Assembly (NCBI GenBank): GCA_000827325.1
Contig: KN832878.1
Span: 496,001 to 560,000, forward strand
Direction: 5' to 3'
From: Oidiodendron maius Zn
Lineage: Eukaryota; Ascomycota; Leotiomycetes; Myxotrichaceae
DNA length: 64,000 bases
The notes under the pieces are model-generated. The model did not search any database. It saw nothing but the letters and a program-made list of their open reading frames with translations, and was not told where the DNA came from. How positions within the stretch are numbered: position 1 is the first letter of the stretch; each line of letters starts with the position of its first letter. This document shows positions 1 through 11,717 of the stretch, one piece after another. Made by a program: the position numbers and the translations under genes.

Positions 1-303
1 AGAGCTACCTGTGTCAAACGCAACAGTAACACTCTGAGGTGGGGTACCAATTGTAATATTCATGTTGTAACTGAGTCCACCCTATAATAGTTTGTTAGAG
101 GAGACTGCTTAGGCTGAAAAGAAACAACTCACCAAAAATTGCGTGGCCGGAGCCACCACGACGTCGCTCGAGGCATGCTGGGTTGTAGCTGTACGAAATA
201 AATCATAAGAAATCACCCCAGGCATTCCCGGGGTCGTGCTAAAGGTGCTGGCACTGCAGACGCTAACCAGCGCCCCAAGGGCGGCTACGAAAGAGAATGT
301 CAT
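1..303 (-). CDS. Pepsin-type aspartic protease, 5' part only
   Basis: This is the N-terminal part of a secreted family A1 aspartic endopeptidase; the rest lies outside the window. The ATG at 303 opens a hydrophobic signal peptide of about 18 residues. A short pro-region follows, and then an intron (82-132, GTGAGT...ATAG) joins exon 133-303 to exon 1-81 in frame. After the junction the protein reads GGLSYNMNITIGTPPQ and reaches the first catalytic motif FDTGSS at the window edge. The flap tyrosine and second DTG motif cannot be seen. An extracellular or vacuolar acid protease role is inferred from the family and the signal peptide. The stretch upstream of the ATG has no competing in-frame start. 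Confidence 0.85.
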
Positions 304-1379
304 ACCGTGATAGGATTTTGATGAAGGCAGGTTGTCAAAGAAAGTCCAAGAAAACCAAGAACTTGGGATTGAGGAGGAACAGAAGGGAAACCGAAAAGGA
401 GTTTGAAACTATAAGAGGAATTACTTCTCGAAAATAAACAGTATGAAGGGTAAGAATATAGAGGAATACAACATTTGCGCCACCTATGTTTCCAATCCTC
501 CTCGTCTTGGCAGTAACAAAATAGTGCACGCGGGCCGCTTCAGTCGAGCGCAAAAGAGTGTCCTATTGCCCGGAAAAGTGAAAAGCACCGACCGGGTCAG
601 TGTTAGATGCTTACCTTCAAGTAGTTATGGTAGTAGTGCAGGATGCGATATATTTATCCTCGAGAGGCTGAGAGGCGGCGCGGGAGGGCTGTGTGTCACT
701 ACGAAACGAGACAGGACAGAACTGTGCTGACAGCTCGAGTAAGACAGTTGGTCAATTTTAGCGATATTCGATCAAACTCGCGAGCTTAGTAGTGGTCCAA
801 AATCAAGAAATCAAGTGAGACCTGGCAAGAGAACCATTGTGCAAGCGGTGTCGCGGGCCTTGTCATCTGTGCGACACGGTGTGCTATTCTAGATTCTAGA
901 GTGTGTGCTTCAGTGGAGAATGTTCCGATAACTGTCAAAGAAGGGGAAAGGAGAGTTTAGCAATAGTTACAAATATAAATTATACTATATCTAAGCAGAT
1001 CTCTATTTAATTCCGAAGTTACAGACTGATTATCTTGCACGTTCTCCCACGTCGCTTGATTCCTTATGCTTAATCCCCATCTGACCTACTGACCTATATA
1101 GAAAACATAGCTTTAACTTCCCCCCCCCCTCCAAAAAATTATATCCTAAAACATATTAGATATACCGTCACTACTCTCGTTAGAAGTGCAAAGCGGTATG
1201 CATTCTTGGAGTAGAATATTCAGGCGGTGTCAAATGCCTTCAGGCTCTTGCGAGAGAAGGTTCGGATCAGTCGTGAGCGATTTGTATGGAGCCGCACCCA
1301 GTCACTCGAAGGGAAATTACACAACCATCTACGAGAATTTTATTTTGTTTCTGGTGTAGACAGATACTTTCCTCATTAG
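304..1379. other. Intergenic region, no gene seen
   Basis: Region between the start of the aspartic protease and the stop of the GH20 gene, both transcribed leftward. It therefore holds the protease promoter and the GH20 3' region. An open frame of 95 codons on the plus strand (443-730) has no recognisable domain and opposes the transcription of its neighbours, so I do not call it a gene. A short poly-C tract followed by CCAAAAAATT lies near 1121-1140. Confidence 0.4.
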
Positions 1380-3685
1380 CTACAGATGGCCTATCACCAA
1401 CGGCTCATAAAAGGCCATGTACTTCTCATCGGCTCCATCCTTCAACTCCACATTTCTCAGATAGCCTTCAAATCCACCCCCGCCAATAGTTTGCAAAGGC
1501 ACTTCAATTCCCATCGGATTATTCCAGACATAAGCATTCGAGTCTGTCCCTATAGTAGCAGTGAATTCATGCACTTCCTCTTTCTTTCCCTCCCCTGTGA
1601 CGGAGAAATATGTCGCGTTGTTCAGACCGATGACTTTCACTGCGTTCCAAACGTTGACAGGAAGAGTATAGTTCAAGACGTAGGCATTTCCACCAGTGAC
1701 GAATGTCACGTTTGGCAAAGAGTCATTCCCAGAGAGCAGGAAGGTAGTAGGAGCGGAGAAAAGCGGGCCAGGAGTGTCGGACAGAGGCTTGATGTTAAAG
1801 GACAAAGAGTAATTCCTACCTTTGCTGATCAGAGGAGTGTGGACTGCAACTCCATTCTCCAACTTCAGTCCATCCGAAGATATTGAAGGTTTCCCTGATA
1901 TGATTCCATCATATCGATTTCCGGACGTGTCAGAGACATGACCTCTGTTCGCGTGAGTGAAGTCATAAGAGAGGATTGTAGATGACCTGGAAGGGATAGC
2001 AAGATCGAGATTCTGAGCTGGTATTGCGGCATGCAGAGTTTCAAATATATTGTAGTACTCTGACATCAAGAGATCGCCACCCCATTGCTTGTCTCCTAGG
2101 GCCGGGAGACCCTCCCGATAAGAGAAGTATGCTTCATGAACTGTCGAGGCATTGGGGCCGAAGTCATTCCATAGTGCAGGCAGATGCCCTAGGATATTTG
2201 GATTGTCTCTCAGTGGGTTGTTACTTGAGTTCTTTGTGTCAAAGATGTATGGCGCGTACTGTCCACCATCTGGAGCCCCGTGGAAGATGCGTGTGAGGTT
2301 GAGCTTTTGTGGATATGAGCCAGACCACTTAGAGACCATGTACATAGCATCGTCTGAGTTCAAAACATTATACCCTCCCTTGATATACTGTTGATATGGA
2401 TTTCCTTCATAGAACTCCCAATGCTGGATTGAGACGTTTGTGTTGATATTGTCCTCATCTGGGATAGAGTTGGGTGGGAATGTGCCCCAGATCCTAACAT
2501 TCTTGGAGTACCGCTCGCCGATATACGAATGCATCGTGTTGACGTAGAGATTGTATTCTGAAATTGCGTCGCTGCTGTATTCGTCTGCACCCAGATGGAC
2601 TGTCTTGGAGTGGAACCACGGGATGGCAACATCCCATATATTCTTCATCGTTGGAATGGTCTCTGGATGAGAGATATTCAGCAAACTCCAGTCGCCCGTC
2701 GGTTCCAAAGCTAGTTCGGGCTTCCATTGAGTTATCACCAGAGCGTGTCCTGGCGCCTCAATCTCGGGGATGATGGTCACACCTCTGCTTGCGCAGCTTT
2801 GTTGGATTTCCTCGAATTCGACCCGAGTATATGACTCATTGAGGCGCTTGTTAAGTCCGTCAAGTCGCGGGTCTCCCGTGTTCAGTCGAAAGGCTGAATA
2901 TAGCTCGTCCTTCCGCTCAGAAGAAAGGTTCACATTGACATTTAGATTATCACTCAAATGGATGTGAAATGTGTTCTGCTTGAAGTACGAAAGATATGAA
3001 CACATCTCCATCAGGAATTCTGGTGGATAATAGTGTCGGCCACAGTCGAGCTACCGAGTCCTGTTAGTATCGTTAATACATATGAGAACAGTGACATACA
3101 AATGCTCCTCGGATTCCCCAGCCAGGAGCATCTACTGCAGTCCCCAAGCTCAACGCCTGATTCTTGCTTAAGACTCCTTGCTGGAGAATAGATCTGGTTC
3201 CCCACCATGCACCCAAGGGACTAGCTCCTATAATAGAAATGCCATTTTTGGTCACCTGGATCTCGTACGCCTCTGCAGTTGGTCTCCCAGCAGCATCAAC
3301 AAATGCCCTTGAGTCTCCTAGAGTGATGAAAATGGACTGTGACCCCACGGATTTCCCCGTGACTACCGGGGCTTTCAAATTGAGAGTTGAGAGCAAGTCC
3401 GCAGAAAATGTCTCGGAAAACTCTAAGAGTGTTGGGGGGATCAACGTCTCTCCAAGATTGTTGACGGAATTCTGATACTGCTCATCCACAATAATGGAGT
3501 TGATGTGCTTCAGAGCGAAAGTTCCTCCTCCGGGTGACTGTGTAAAGGGGACAGTGGGAATCCCGAGCCATCTTGCCGCTGTAGATATTTAGGCAGGTAG
3601 CATTTAAAATTTAAAGTTTGTACTTACAGCACTGCAATTGCACCAATGAGTTCAAAGACAGGAGGGTTGCAGTTGACAATCTCAT
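1380..3685 (-). CDS. Secreted GH20 beta-N-acetylhexosaminidase with C-terminal LamG-like region
   Basis: Glycoside hydrolase family 20 enzyme, expected to remove terminal N-acetylhexosamine from chitin fragments or glycans outside the cell. My model has three exons (3628-3685, 3100-3578, 1380-3050) separated by two 49-bp introns and encodes 735 residues. Starting at 3685 gives a good signal peptide (MRLSTATLLSLNSL) and keeps phase across intron 1. An earlier ATG in another frame does not. Family landmarks are the strand LDCGRHYYPPEF just after intron 2, HIHLSDN, the PEIEAPGH loop, and the catalytic Asp-Glu pair in HLGADEY near residues 335-336. The last 200 or so residues look like a concanavalin/laminin-G type beta-sandwich, which is unusual for classical hexosaminidases and suggests binding to a particular polymer. 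Precise substrate is unknown. Confidence 0.88.
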
Positions 3686-4347
3686 GATTGCTGGAGACAG
3701 CTCTTCGCGATATCCAGGTATGGCTGCTGTGCTGGACTCGACGGAATTTATTCATTGCTGTAGATAGCGGCTTTATACTCCACAAAGAAAAAAAAGATAG
3801 ACACAAAAAACCAGCCTTATTATGCTGAGTCTGGCTACCTGCTTAGTAGGTAACGTTGCTCGTGTCGATCATCATCGGAAGAAACAAGTACGAAGTGCAG
3901 CGGGGATGCAAGAACGGGATTAATATATAGCGAAAGTGGGGAGCTCAACAACCCCAAGTCTGTATCCGAAACCTTGACAATTGGCACATGGGAGCAGGAA
4001 AGGAAGACAGTGGGATAGTGGAGATCTTCGCATAAACATAATATGGGTGAAGAGCGACTTGCTACGTTACTAAGTAGTATATGCCCATCGCGAATGTACC
4101 GGGAGGTCCATTAGTTCAAGCTGGAAGACCATTGTCTCACAAAACGCAGTAGATGAGACAGATGTGATTTAGATAAGGAAAGCCGAAGGCGAGGTCGGCT
4201 ATTAGGGCCATACGACAGATCACGGAAACATGGGATAAATTCACATGTGTCTCCATTAAACTTTAGTTACTGATGAGACAAATGATAGAGCCAGACCAGA
4301 ATGCTTGCAACCCTGTAACAATCACCTTATTTACCCATTCCACTCCT
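3686..4347. other. Intergenic region between ADE6 stop and GH20 start
   Basis: Promoter side of the GH20 gene and 3' region of the FGAM synthase gene; both are read leftward. I see no further gene. A-rich tracts near 3780-3800 lie about 100 bp upstream of the GH20 ATG. Confidence 0.4.
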
Positions 4348-7300
4348 CTAACCAACCCATCTCCTTGCACTCCTAAACATGCGAACCCAAGGCCCAAACT
4401 CTCCCCACTCCTCCTGCTTTCCAGGCGGGATATAACTCCCCACGTCGGCCATGATGGTCCGCTCTGGGTGGGGCATCATCGCCAAGACTCTACCGTCCAT
4501 ACTTCGCACAGCAGCAACACCTTCAGGGCTGCCGTTGGGGTTGAACGGGTAGCGAGTCGTGACGCTTCCTCTGTTCTCTGTGTACCTGATGGGAATGAGC
4601 CCGTCAGCATTCATGGTCTCCAGATCCTGTTGGTTGCGGAAAGCGGCTCGACCCTCGCCATGTGAGACAACGATGGGGAGCGCGGAGCCGTTCATGCCAT
4701 GCAGGAACACCGAAGGGGTTTTGCTATTATCTTGAATGCGGACCATAGAAACGCGACCTTCAAATTGCTGGGACTTGTTCTCGAGGAATAGTGGCCAGTG
4801 TCGGGTGCCAGGGATCAGTTCAGCAATGCGGGTGAACATCTGACAGCCGTTGCAGACTCCCAAAGCGAATGTATCAGGTCGGGCGAAGAAGCGTTGGAAT
4901 TCAGGTCTTGCATTCTCCTCATGCATCAGAATTGACTTGGCCCAACCTTGACCTGCTCCAAGGACGTCACCATAGGAGAAGCCGCCACAAGCTGCGATAC
5001 CGACGAAATCTGATAGGGTACGCCCTCCGATAATGTCACTCATGTGTATGTCAATAGGATTGAATCCTGCTGCTTTGAATGCAAATGCCATTTCAGCGTG
5101 GCCATTTACTCCTTGTTCACGCAAGATCGCAACTCGGGGTGCTTTGATGAAAGAGCTAGTGAGCGAGCTAACGAATGGGAGTATAGTATCCTTGGGGTCA
5201 TAGGTTAGTTTAAAGTGCAGTCCAGGGTCGTGGTTGTCAAGAATGTTCTCAAACTCCGCATCTGCGCACCCCATATTGTCTCTCAGTCGTTGCATTTGAT
5301 GCGATGTCCTCGACCACAGTTGCTGTAATTCTGCTCGATCCATTCGTAAGGCTGTGTTCTGGAAATAGCGGACAGAAAGCTGTTGCTTGGCTGTTGCAGG
5401 AACGCGACCTATTTTGCGAATTAGACCTGGTGGTGGTCCACAGGTCGCAAAGCAGCGAATAAAGTTGGTCTCATCAGCTTTGCGTACTTGGAAAATAGCC
5501 CCAAGCTCTTCGTTGAAAAGAGCCTCTGTGATATGCGACAGGGAGGAGCTTTTGGAGAAGCCATCAACTATGATCTCCGCTCCGCATCGTCCAGCAAACA
5601 TCATCTCCGCGATAGCAGTAATGAGACCACCATCTGAGATGTCGTGGTAAGCGAGGACGATACCAGACTGATGTAACTGTAGAATGGCATCGTAGTAATC
5701 AATCAAAAGACTTGCATCTCTCACATCAGGAGATTCGTTTCCAAGTTTCCCAAATGCCTGAGCGAGTGCTGAACCTCCCATGGCCTGTTTTCCTAGTGCA
5801 AGATCAACATACATTAGAATAGTCTCTCCCACATCTTCGATCCGGCGAAGAGTTGGTGTCCATGTACTGCGGACATTAGCAACAGGAGCGAAGGCTGATA
5901 TAACCACCGTCATAGGAGCAGTGACGGCTTTTGCCTCTCCAGATTTCCGATCTTTCCATGTTGCCTTCATTGACGTTGAGTCTTTACCAACAGGAATACT
6001 GACTCCAAGCTTTGGGCATAGCTCCATACCAATTGCCTGGACAGCATCATACAAAGCCGCGCCTTCACCAGGGTGATTCACTGCTGCCATCCAGTTGGCA
6101 GATAGGCGGACACGGGGGAGGTCTCCGAGGACATAAGCAGCCGCCAAGTTCATCAAGCTCTCAGCTACAGCCATCCTCGCAGAAGCGGCTGGTGAAATAA
6201 GAGCCAATGTCGGTTTCTCGCCCATGCTCATAGCCTCGCCGGTCTTGAGCTTGTCTCCAATATTCAAGGCCGTTGCGGTTACTGCTACATCAGCAACAGG
6301 AGTCTGCCATGGACCAACCATCTGATCTCGAACAGTCAGCCCTCCAACGGTACGATCTGCAATGGTAATGAGGAAAGATTTCGAGCCAACCGCCGGAAGC
6401 GTTAAAACTCTCTCAACAGCCATTCGCAGTAAGTCATGATCCGGAATATGAGGATACGTCTCACTCAAGGTTTGAAAGGCTTCAAAAGGCTTAAGGTTGA
6501 GCTTCCTAGACTTGACTATCCGGTCCAATTTGCGGTCCTTGGGGAATAGTGTTGACATGGGAAGGTCAATAGGAACTGGGTACTCTTTGGATTCTCGATC
6601 AGTTAAAATGAGCCTGGACATGCCATCCTGCGTTTTCGCAATGACAGATCCAACATCAGAAAATCCGCATCGCTCGCGGTCTACGTTTTATCAGCAGAGA
6701 AATATCTAAAAGGTCGATGGAACATACTTGCGATGCTGACGAACTTGTTCAACCCGTCTTGGTTAATAATCAAGACATACCGTTCTTGAGCTTCACAGCA
6801 CCATATCTGCAATGGACTCATGCTGCTGTCAGCACTCTCGATCTGCCTGAGTTCGAACCTTCCACCATATCCTGCGTCTTTCACGAGCTCAGGAAGAGCA
6901 TTAGAAAGCCCACCAGCTCCCACGTCATGGATGAAGGCAATAGGATTGCTTTCACCCAAGGCAACGCAAGCGTTGATAACCATCTGAGCTCTTCGTTCCA
7001 TTTCAGGGTTACCTCTCTGAACGCTATCGAAGTCTAACTCCACAGATCCTTCACCAGACGCATTACTAGACGCGGCGCCACCACCAAGCCCAATCAGCAT
7101 CGCAGGTCCTCCGAGGACAATGACATGTGCTCCTTCTTTGACATCCCGCCCATCTTTAATGGCGTGTTGAGGTCTGACAGTCCCGATACCACCTGCAATC
7201 ATGATCGGCTTGTGATATCCTCGTACTTCGTGTCCATCGGCTCCAGCATCAGTATCAGTGAGGAGCGTCCTAAAGCAGCCAGTTAAGCAAGGTCGGCCGA

Positions 7301-8600
7301 ACTCATTGTTGAATCTGGCACTGCCGATGGGAGCTTCGAGCATGATATCTAAACTACTCGCGTAGTGTGCCGGCTTGCCTACGTCAATTTCCCACGGCAT
7401 AGGATGATCCGGAATCAGTAGATCCGAGACCCAGAAACCGCAAAGACCGGCTTTGGGAGTTGACCCCCGCCCAACAGCGCCCTCGTCTCTTATTTCTCCT
7501 CCAGAGCCAGTTGCAGCTCCTGGAAATGGAGAAATAGCAGTCGGGTGATTATGGGTTTCCACTTTCGCGAGGAAATGGACTCTCTCTTTAATCTGCTTCC
7601 AACTTCCGGTGGAATAATCGGGGGCCCAGAAACTGGCCATCTCACCTTGGAGGACTGCGGCATTGTCGCTGTAGGCGGAAACGGTGAACTCCGGGTTTTG
7701 TTTGTGGGTATTTCGAATCATCTCGAATAAACTAGATCCCATGCCCATGCCATCAATGGTCCAGTTGGCGTTAAATTGCTTGTGTCGGCAGTGCTCTGAA
7801 TTGACTTGCGCAAACATGAACAATTCGATGTCGTAAGGGGGTCTACCCAATTGGGTGTACGCTTGGATAAGATATTCCATCTCAAGATGATCTAACGCAA
7901 GGCCCCGCTTGGAGTTGTAAGCCTTCAAGACCTCAAGAGGTGTGGTTCCCCTGGCCCATAAGTCAATAGCTTCTAAAGGGAAGGGACTGCCCGTGGCAAA
8001 CATCTCTTCTGGAACAGGTTCAGTGGTGCTGATATTTTCAGTCATTCGATCATAAATTACATCTTTTAGGTCGCCATCCGAGTCATCCAGCGATTCAGAA
8101 AAGCTGATTAGAATAGCACGACCTCTCTCAATTCGATCGACTCGCTCTTTCAGGCCGCAAACGTGGGCGATGCTGGTGGCTTTGGAGCTCCATGGCGAGA
8201 TGTTCCGAGGGGTAATGTAATAGATACGGGTGAGAGTTCCTGGCTTTGCTGTTAAGATAGTCGATGCCTCTGAATCCAGAACTCCAGGAAGGATTTGGTT
8301 GATTTTCTGTTCTGTGCTCTTTAGGCGTTGTCAGCAAGCTTCCTGGGCTTTGCCGTCATGTTTCAACGGATCGCCCAAAATCCATTGATCTCATGGCTTA
8401 TTCTACAACGAAATACAAAAGCAAGAGGAGGTCGTGCTCACTTCCGCTGTATACTGATCTGATAGTTTCAGATGAGTATAATGAATCCATACGCCACGAA
8501 TGTCATTGACCCTGTAGCCAAGTCTGTTGATGCGGCCAGCCAGCTTCCTTGCCTCTGGAGCCGTAAAACAGGGTTCACCAGGGGAAACGAGGTACTCCAT
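4348..8600 (-). CDS. ADE6: Phosphoribosylformylglycinamidine synthase (FGAM synthase)
   Basis: Fourth step of de novo purine synthesis: ATP- and glutamine-dependent conversion of FGAR to FGAM in the cytosol. Three exons (8442-8600, 6728-8318, 4348-6680) with introns of 123 and 47 bp give 1360 residues, practically the length of the yeast enzyme. The N-terminal PurS-like part starts MEYLVSPGEP. The AIRS-type synthetase half carries VETHNHPTAISPFPGAATGSGG and later HDISDGG. The C-terminal glutamine amidotransferase has its nucleophile in GVCNGCQM (Cys about 1193) and the His-Glu of HPE about 1321-1323. The first intron ends at an unusual TAAAG acceptor, so that boundary is less certain. The gene diverges from the PQ-loop gene. 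It is intact and shows no oddities. Confidence 0.96.
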
Positions 8601-9147
8601 GGTATCTTTATACAGCTATCTTTGTCGTTCAGTAGTCTCCAGGAGCTATGTTGACGCTTCGCTGAAAGGGATTCGCGTTTCAGACTGAATAATGCTGCCC
8701 TGTGTTACCTTCTCGAATTCAATTCAACCAGCAACCAATTAAGGAGCTGGAGGCAAGGCAATGAGGGCTTGAATCCAGTGAGATCGCTCTCAGCGACTCT
8801 CAGTGCAGTAAGCAGCAGACGTTGTTTGGAAATGTGAACTCACCAACTATGAAGTTAGTAGATCATGGTGGGGGAAAACTGCAGATAAATTTTGGTCACC
8901 CCGCGACACCAGCCACAAGCGCCACAGTTCCGGATTAATTAAATTCCTAGTCCGGTATTTCAGCTTCTGGATCTCACCCAACGGAAATTGAGATGACCAA
9001 GGGTCATTCAGCGTTGTTTTCCTTGGTTGCAACAGTTTCACATATCCATTTGTTTTTTGTCTAAATTTGCTGCACATAGATGGACACATTATAGACCTCT
9101 CTTACTCGTTCCGATCGCGATCCGCCCATTCCATTCAACCCGACAAG
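8601..9147. promoter_or_regulatory. Divergent promoter region between ADE6 and the PQ-loop gene
   Basis: 547 bp separate two divergently transcribed start codons, so both promoters must lie here. Shared control is possible but nothing in the sequence proves it. No uORF of note and no recognised operator was found by eye. Confidence 0.4.
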
Positions 9148-10161
9148 ATGGGAATTATATCCTTTGTGTCGGGCTACATCGCTCCCCTTTTTATTATCCT
9201 CTCCCCAATCACATCCTATGGCGATCAGATATACTCGATACACCGGAACAAGACCAGTGCGGGGTTCTCACTGGATATCCCCTTGATCATGCTGGTGGCG
9301 TCAATGTTTCGGTAAGGCCTTCTTCTCGCCCTGGCAGTATCATCGGTCGCCAAGGGATAGGTTGATGCAGAATTGACGGACAGCTGCAGTGTATTCTACT
9401 ATCCTGGTGCAAAATATGATACGTCGCTCCTTATACAATCTCTCATAATGATTGTTATGCAGCTTATGCTGCTCAAAGTCGCCCTCGACCATCGACCATC
9501 GACTTCAAGAGGTGGAGAGGCCTCAACGCCCTTCGCGGCACATAAAGATGGGGACTGGGGGTTCCAGAGGCCGTACAACTTCTGGCAATGGCGATCTCAC
9601 AAGCCGTACGTCCCTCCTGTTATTTCAGTCATGTCCGGCTTCAGCTTGCTGATAGAATGTGATACCAGATATTGGCACTTCCTCCTCTACCTGTTCATAA
9701 CCCTCATTGCCCTCGAACTTACTATCAGTCCCATGCACGGTCTGTACAAGCCATACTCAGAGCTGGTAGGCTATATCGGGCTCTCTGTCGAGGCCACTCT
9801 GCCCCTTCCTCAGATATTCGCCAACGCTCGCTCCCGCTCCTGCAAAGGCTTCCGTGTTTCAGTCCTAGCGAGCTGGCTTGGTGGTGATCTGATGAAGATG
9901 TTTTGGTTCTTCACAGCAACCACTGAGATTCCCCTTGCTTTCAAGATGTGCGGTATATTTCAGATGTTCTGCGACATCTTCCTCGGGGGGCAGTACCTTA
10001 TGTTTGGAAACGCACCCCCAGCCGGCACACTGTCGATGAAAGAGCACATGAGCCCGGCAGTTGAGGTGGGCCTAGTGAAAGGTGATGGAGGCGCTTTCGG
10101 ATACGCGAATGGACTTGCTATGGGGAGACGGACGCCTGGGTTAGAGATGGATGGAAGGTAG
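9148..10161 (+). CDS. PQ-loop repeat membrane protein (SLC66A2/ANY1-like)
   Basis: Multi-pass membrane protein of the PQ-loop superfamily, whose relatives (human PQLC1/SLC66A2, yeast ANY1) act in Golgi/endosomal lipid scrambling. Three exons (9148-9311, 9390-9605, 9669-10161) encode 290 residues. The first loop begins SPITSYGDQIYSIHRNKTSAGFS; the second contains the Pro-Gln pair in LPLPQIFANARSR followed by KGFRVSVLASWLGGD. The segment RPYNFWQWRSHKPYWHFLLY, formed across the second intron, is typical of this subfamily. An in-frame ATG 81 bp upstream exists, but the chosen start directly precedes the first membrane helix. The C-terminal tail is hydrophilic. The second intron is 63 bp without stop codons, so its retention would insert 21 residues. 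The function assignment rests on family similarity. Confidence 0.85.
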
Positions 10162-10239
10162 GGCTTTGACCAGCACAGGAAAAGATATATTTGCCCATGT
10201 CAGCGGGTATGATTGGGCATGTCGAGAGGTTTCAGCTCG

Positions 10240-10560
10240 TCATTGGATATAGGAGGGGGGAGCGAAGGAGAGACCGATTCGAGAGTTTGGATGGGCTCTT
10301 ACATGCACCACATTGGTCGATTTAAGTTCATTGATAAGGTAGATGAACTCTTCCCATGCAATTCCCTGCATGTTCATCCATAATGGGACGATTGCAGCGT
10401 CAAGCACAATATTAAGGTGGTGAATTACCTCTTGACAGATCTCACGCAGAGTTCCAAGAGCATTGTGCAACTCTGCAGCTGTGGGAATTCAAGCCTTGCG
10501 CTGATCGTCCGAGATATGTAGTGATGAACAGTCAGCAAGCAGATGTGTCGCGCCATTTAG
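10240..10560 (-). pseudogene. Possible decayed coding fragment with an in-frame stop
   Basis: Reading leftward there is protein-like sequence from about 10553 to 10240 in one frame, interrupted by a TGA in front of IPTAAELHNALGTLREICQ. The downstream part (AWEEFIYLINELKSTN) looks like ordinary alpha-helical coding sequence rather than chance. I do not recognise the family. No start, no upstream exon and no convincing splice sites were found. It may be a gene remnant or an exon of an undetected gene. Confidence 0.25.
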
Positions 10561-11039
10561 GAGTAAGGCTAGAGTAGAACAAAACGTAGCAAAATATCTG
10601 AAAGTGATCCTCGATCCACAGCACTAGGACAATATAGAGAGAAGAGTACAATATTGCCGACGGGCCTTGCAGCAGGGACTTGGCAGGATCAGCACGGAAG
10701 GCGCTCGCTTAGAATCGAGTGGCGGGGTGTGGATAGTTGTGAACGACGACGATGGAGTCAGATCAATACAACGAGGTAGTCGAGACGGTCAGCAAAAATA
10801 TATCTGCGGGAAAAGAGAGTTACTGGGAATATGAAAAGAAGACACAGATTGAGAAACTTTCCAGGCTGAAAAGCGGCGGGGATCGATGGTGTAGTGCCCG
10901 ATCTAAGTGAACCCAGGTATCAAAGACCTCACACGTCAGTCACAAGAAATAACAGATATTCACTACAGCTCCGAGTACTTCTTTCACATAAATAAATTGC
11001 TTCTCTCGAGTATCGCGTATCCTCGCTCGAAACTGCTTG

Positions 11040-11700
11040 CCTATCCTCGTGCTTCTATTTAACGAGTCCTCGTCCAGCTTCTCTCTCATTTTCTCTCTTC
11101 CTCCCCACTTCAATCTCGACTTCGCGCTCACTCAACAAACAAAGCTGCCCTCTCTCTAAACCTCTCTAGTTCCTCGAAAGGTATATCTTCTCTCCGATTT
11201 TTTCTTCCTTCAAACTCCTCGTTAATATTCATTCTCCAGCATCCCACAATCCAAACACTCCTCAGCCCAAAACCTAATTCAGCACGATGTGCGTAATCCA
11301 TCCCTTTCATTGTCTTCATCCTTCTCAACTACATCTACCTTCCTACCTCCACCTCTTCCTCGTCTAAAATCTCAAATCAAGCCCCTCCCATATCCACCCA
11401 GAGACCAGAGTGTCTCCGATCCGTCCCTCTCACCCGTCTACAGTCATTCACCTTGTCCCACTACTCTTCCTTCAACATTTCAACACATTCTCTTCTAATA
11501 TTCTGCCCACCGCCTCGAGGACAAATTTCCTTACATACGCTTCCATTTAAGGCCCGTCTTCTACCTTCAGCTAGCTAGGAACTCCTAGAATCTGGAACTT
11601 CAACGCGCACACTAATGCTCTCATCTCAACTCTCCTTCTGGTCTGATATGGCGAGCCTAGTCGATCTTAGAAGTTTGTACTGACAAACATCTTGCTGCAG
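11040..11700 (+). promoter_or_regulatory. Pyrimidine-rich leader with likely 5'-UTR intron end
   Basis: The 650 bp before the repeat-exon gene are strongly C/T-rich on the plus strand (clearest at 11290-11500), as is common around transcription starts of well-expressed fungal genes. Just before the ATG there is a textbook intron end: branch-like TACTGAC at 11678-11684 and acceptor CTGCAG ending at 11700. A 5'-UTR intron is therefore likely. Its donor may be the GTGCGT at about 11289, but this is not certain. The rest of 10561-11040 shows no gene. Confidence 0.4.
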
Positions 11701-11717
11701 AACCAACATTAGTCACC

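Noticed and set aside
443-730. 95-codon frame on the plus strand
   Set aside because: No recognisable content and it lies in the promoter of the leftward protease gene.
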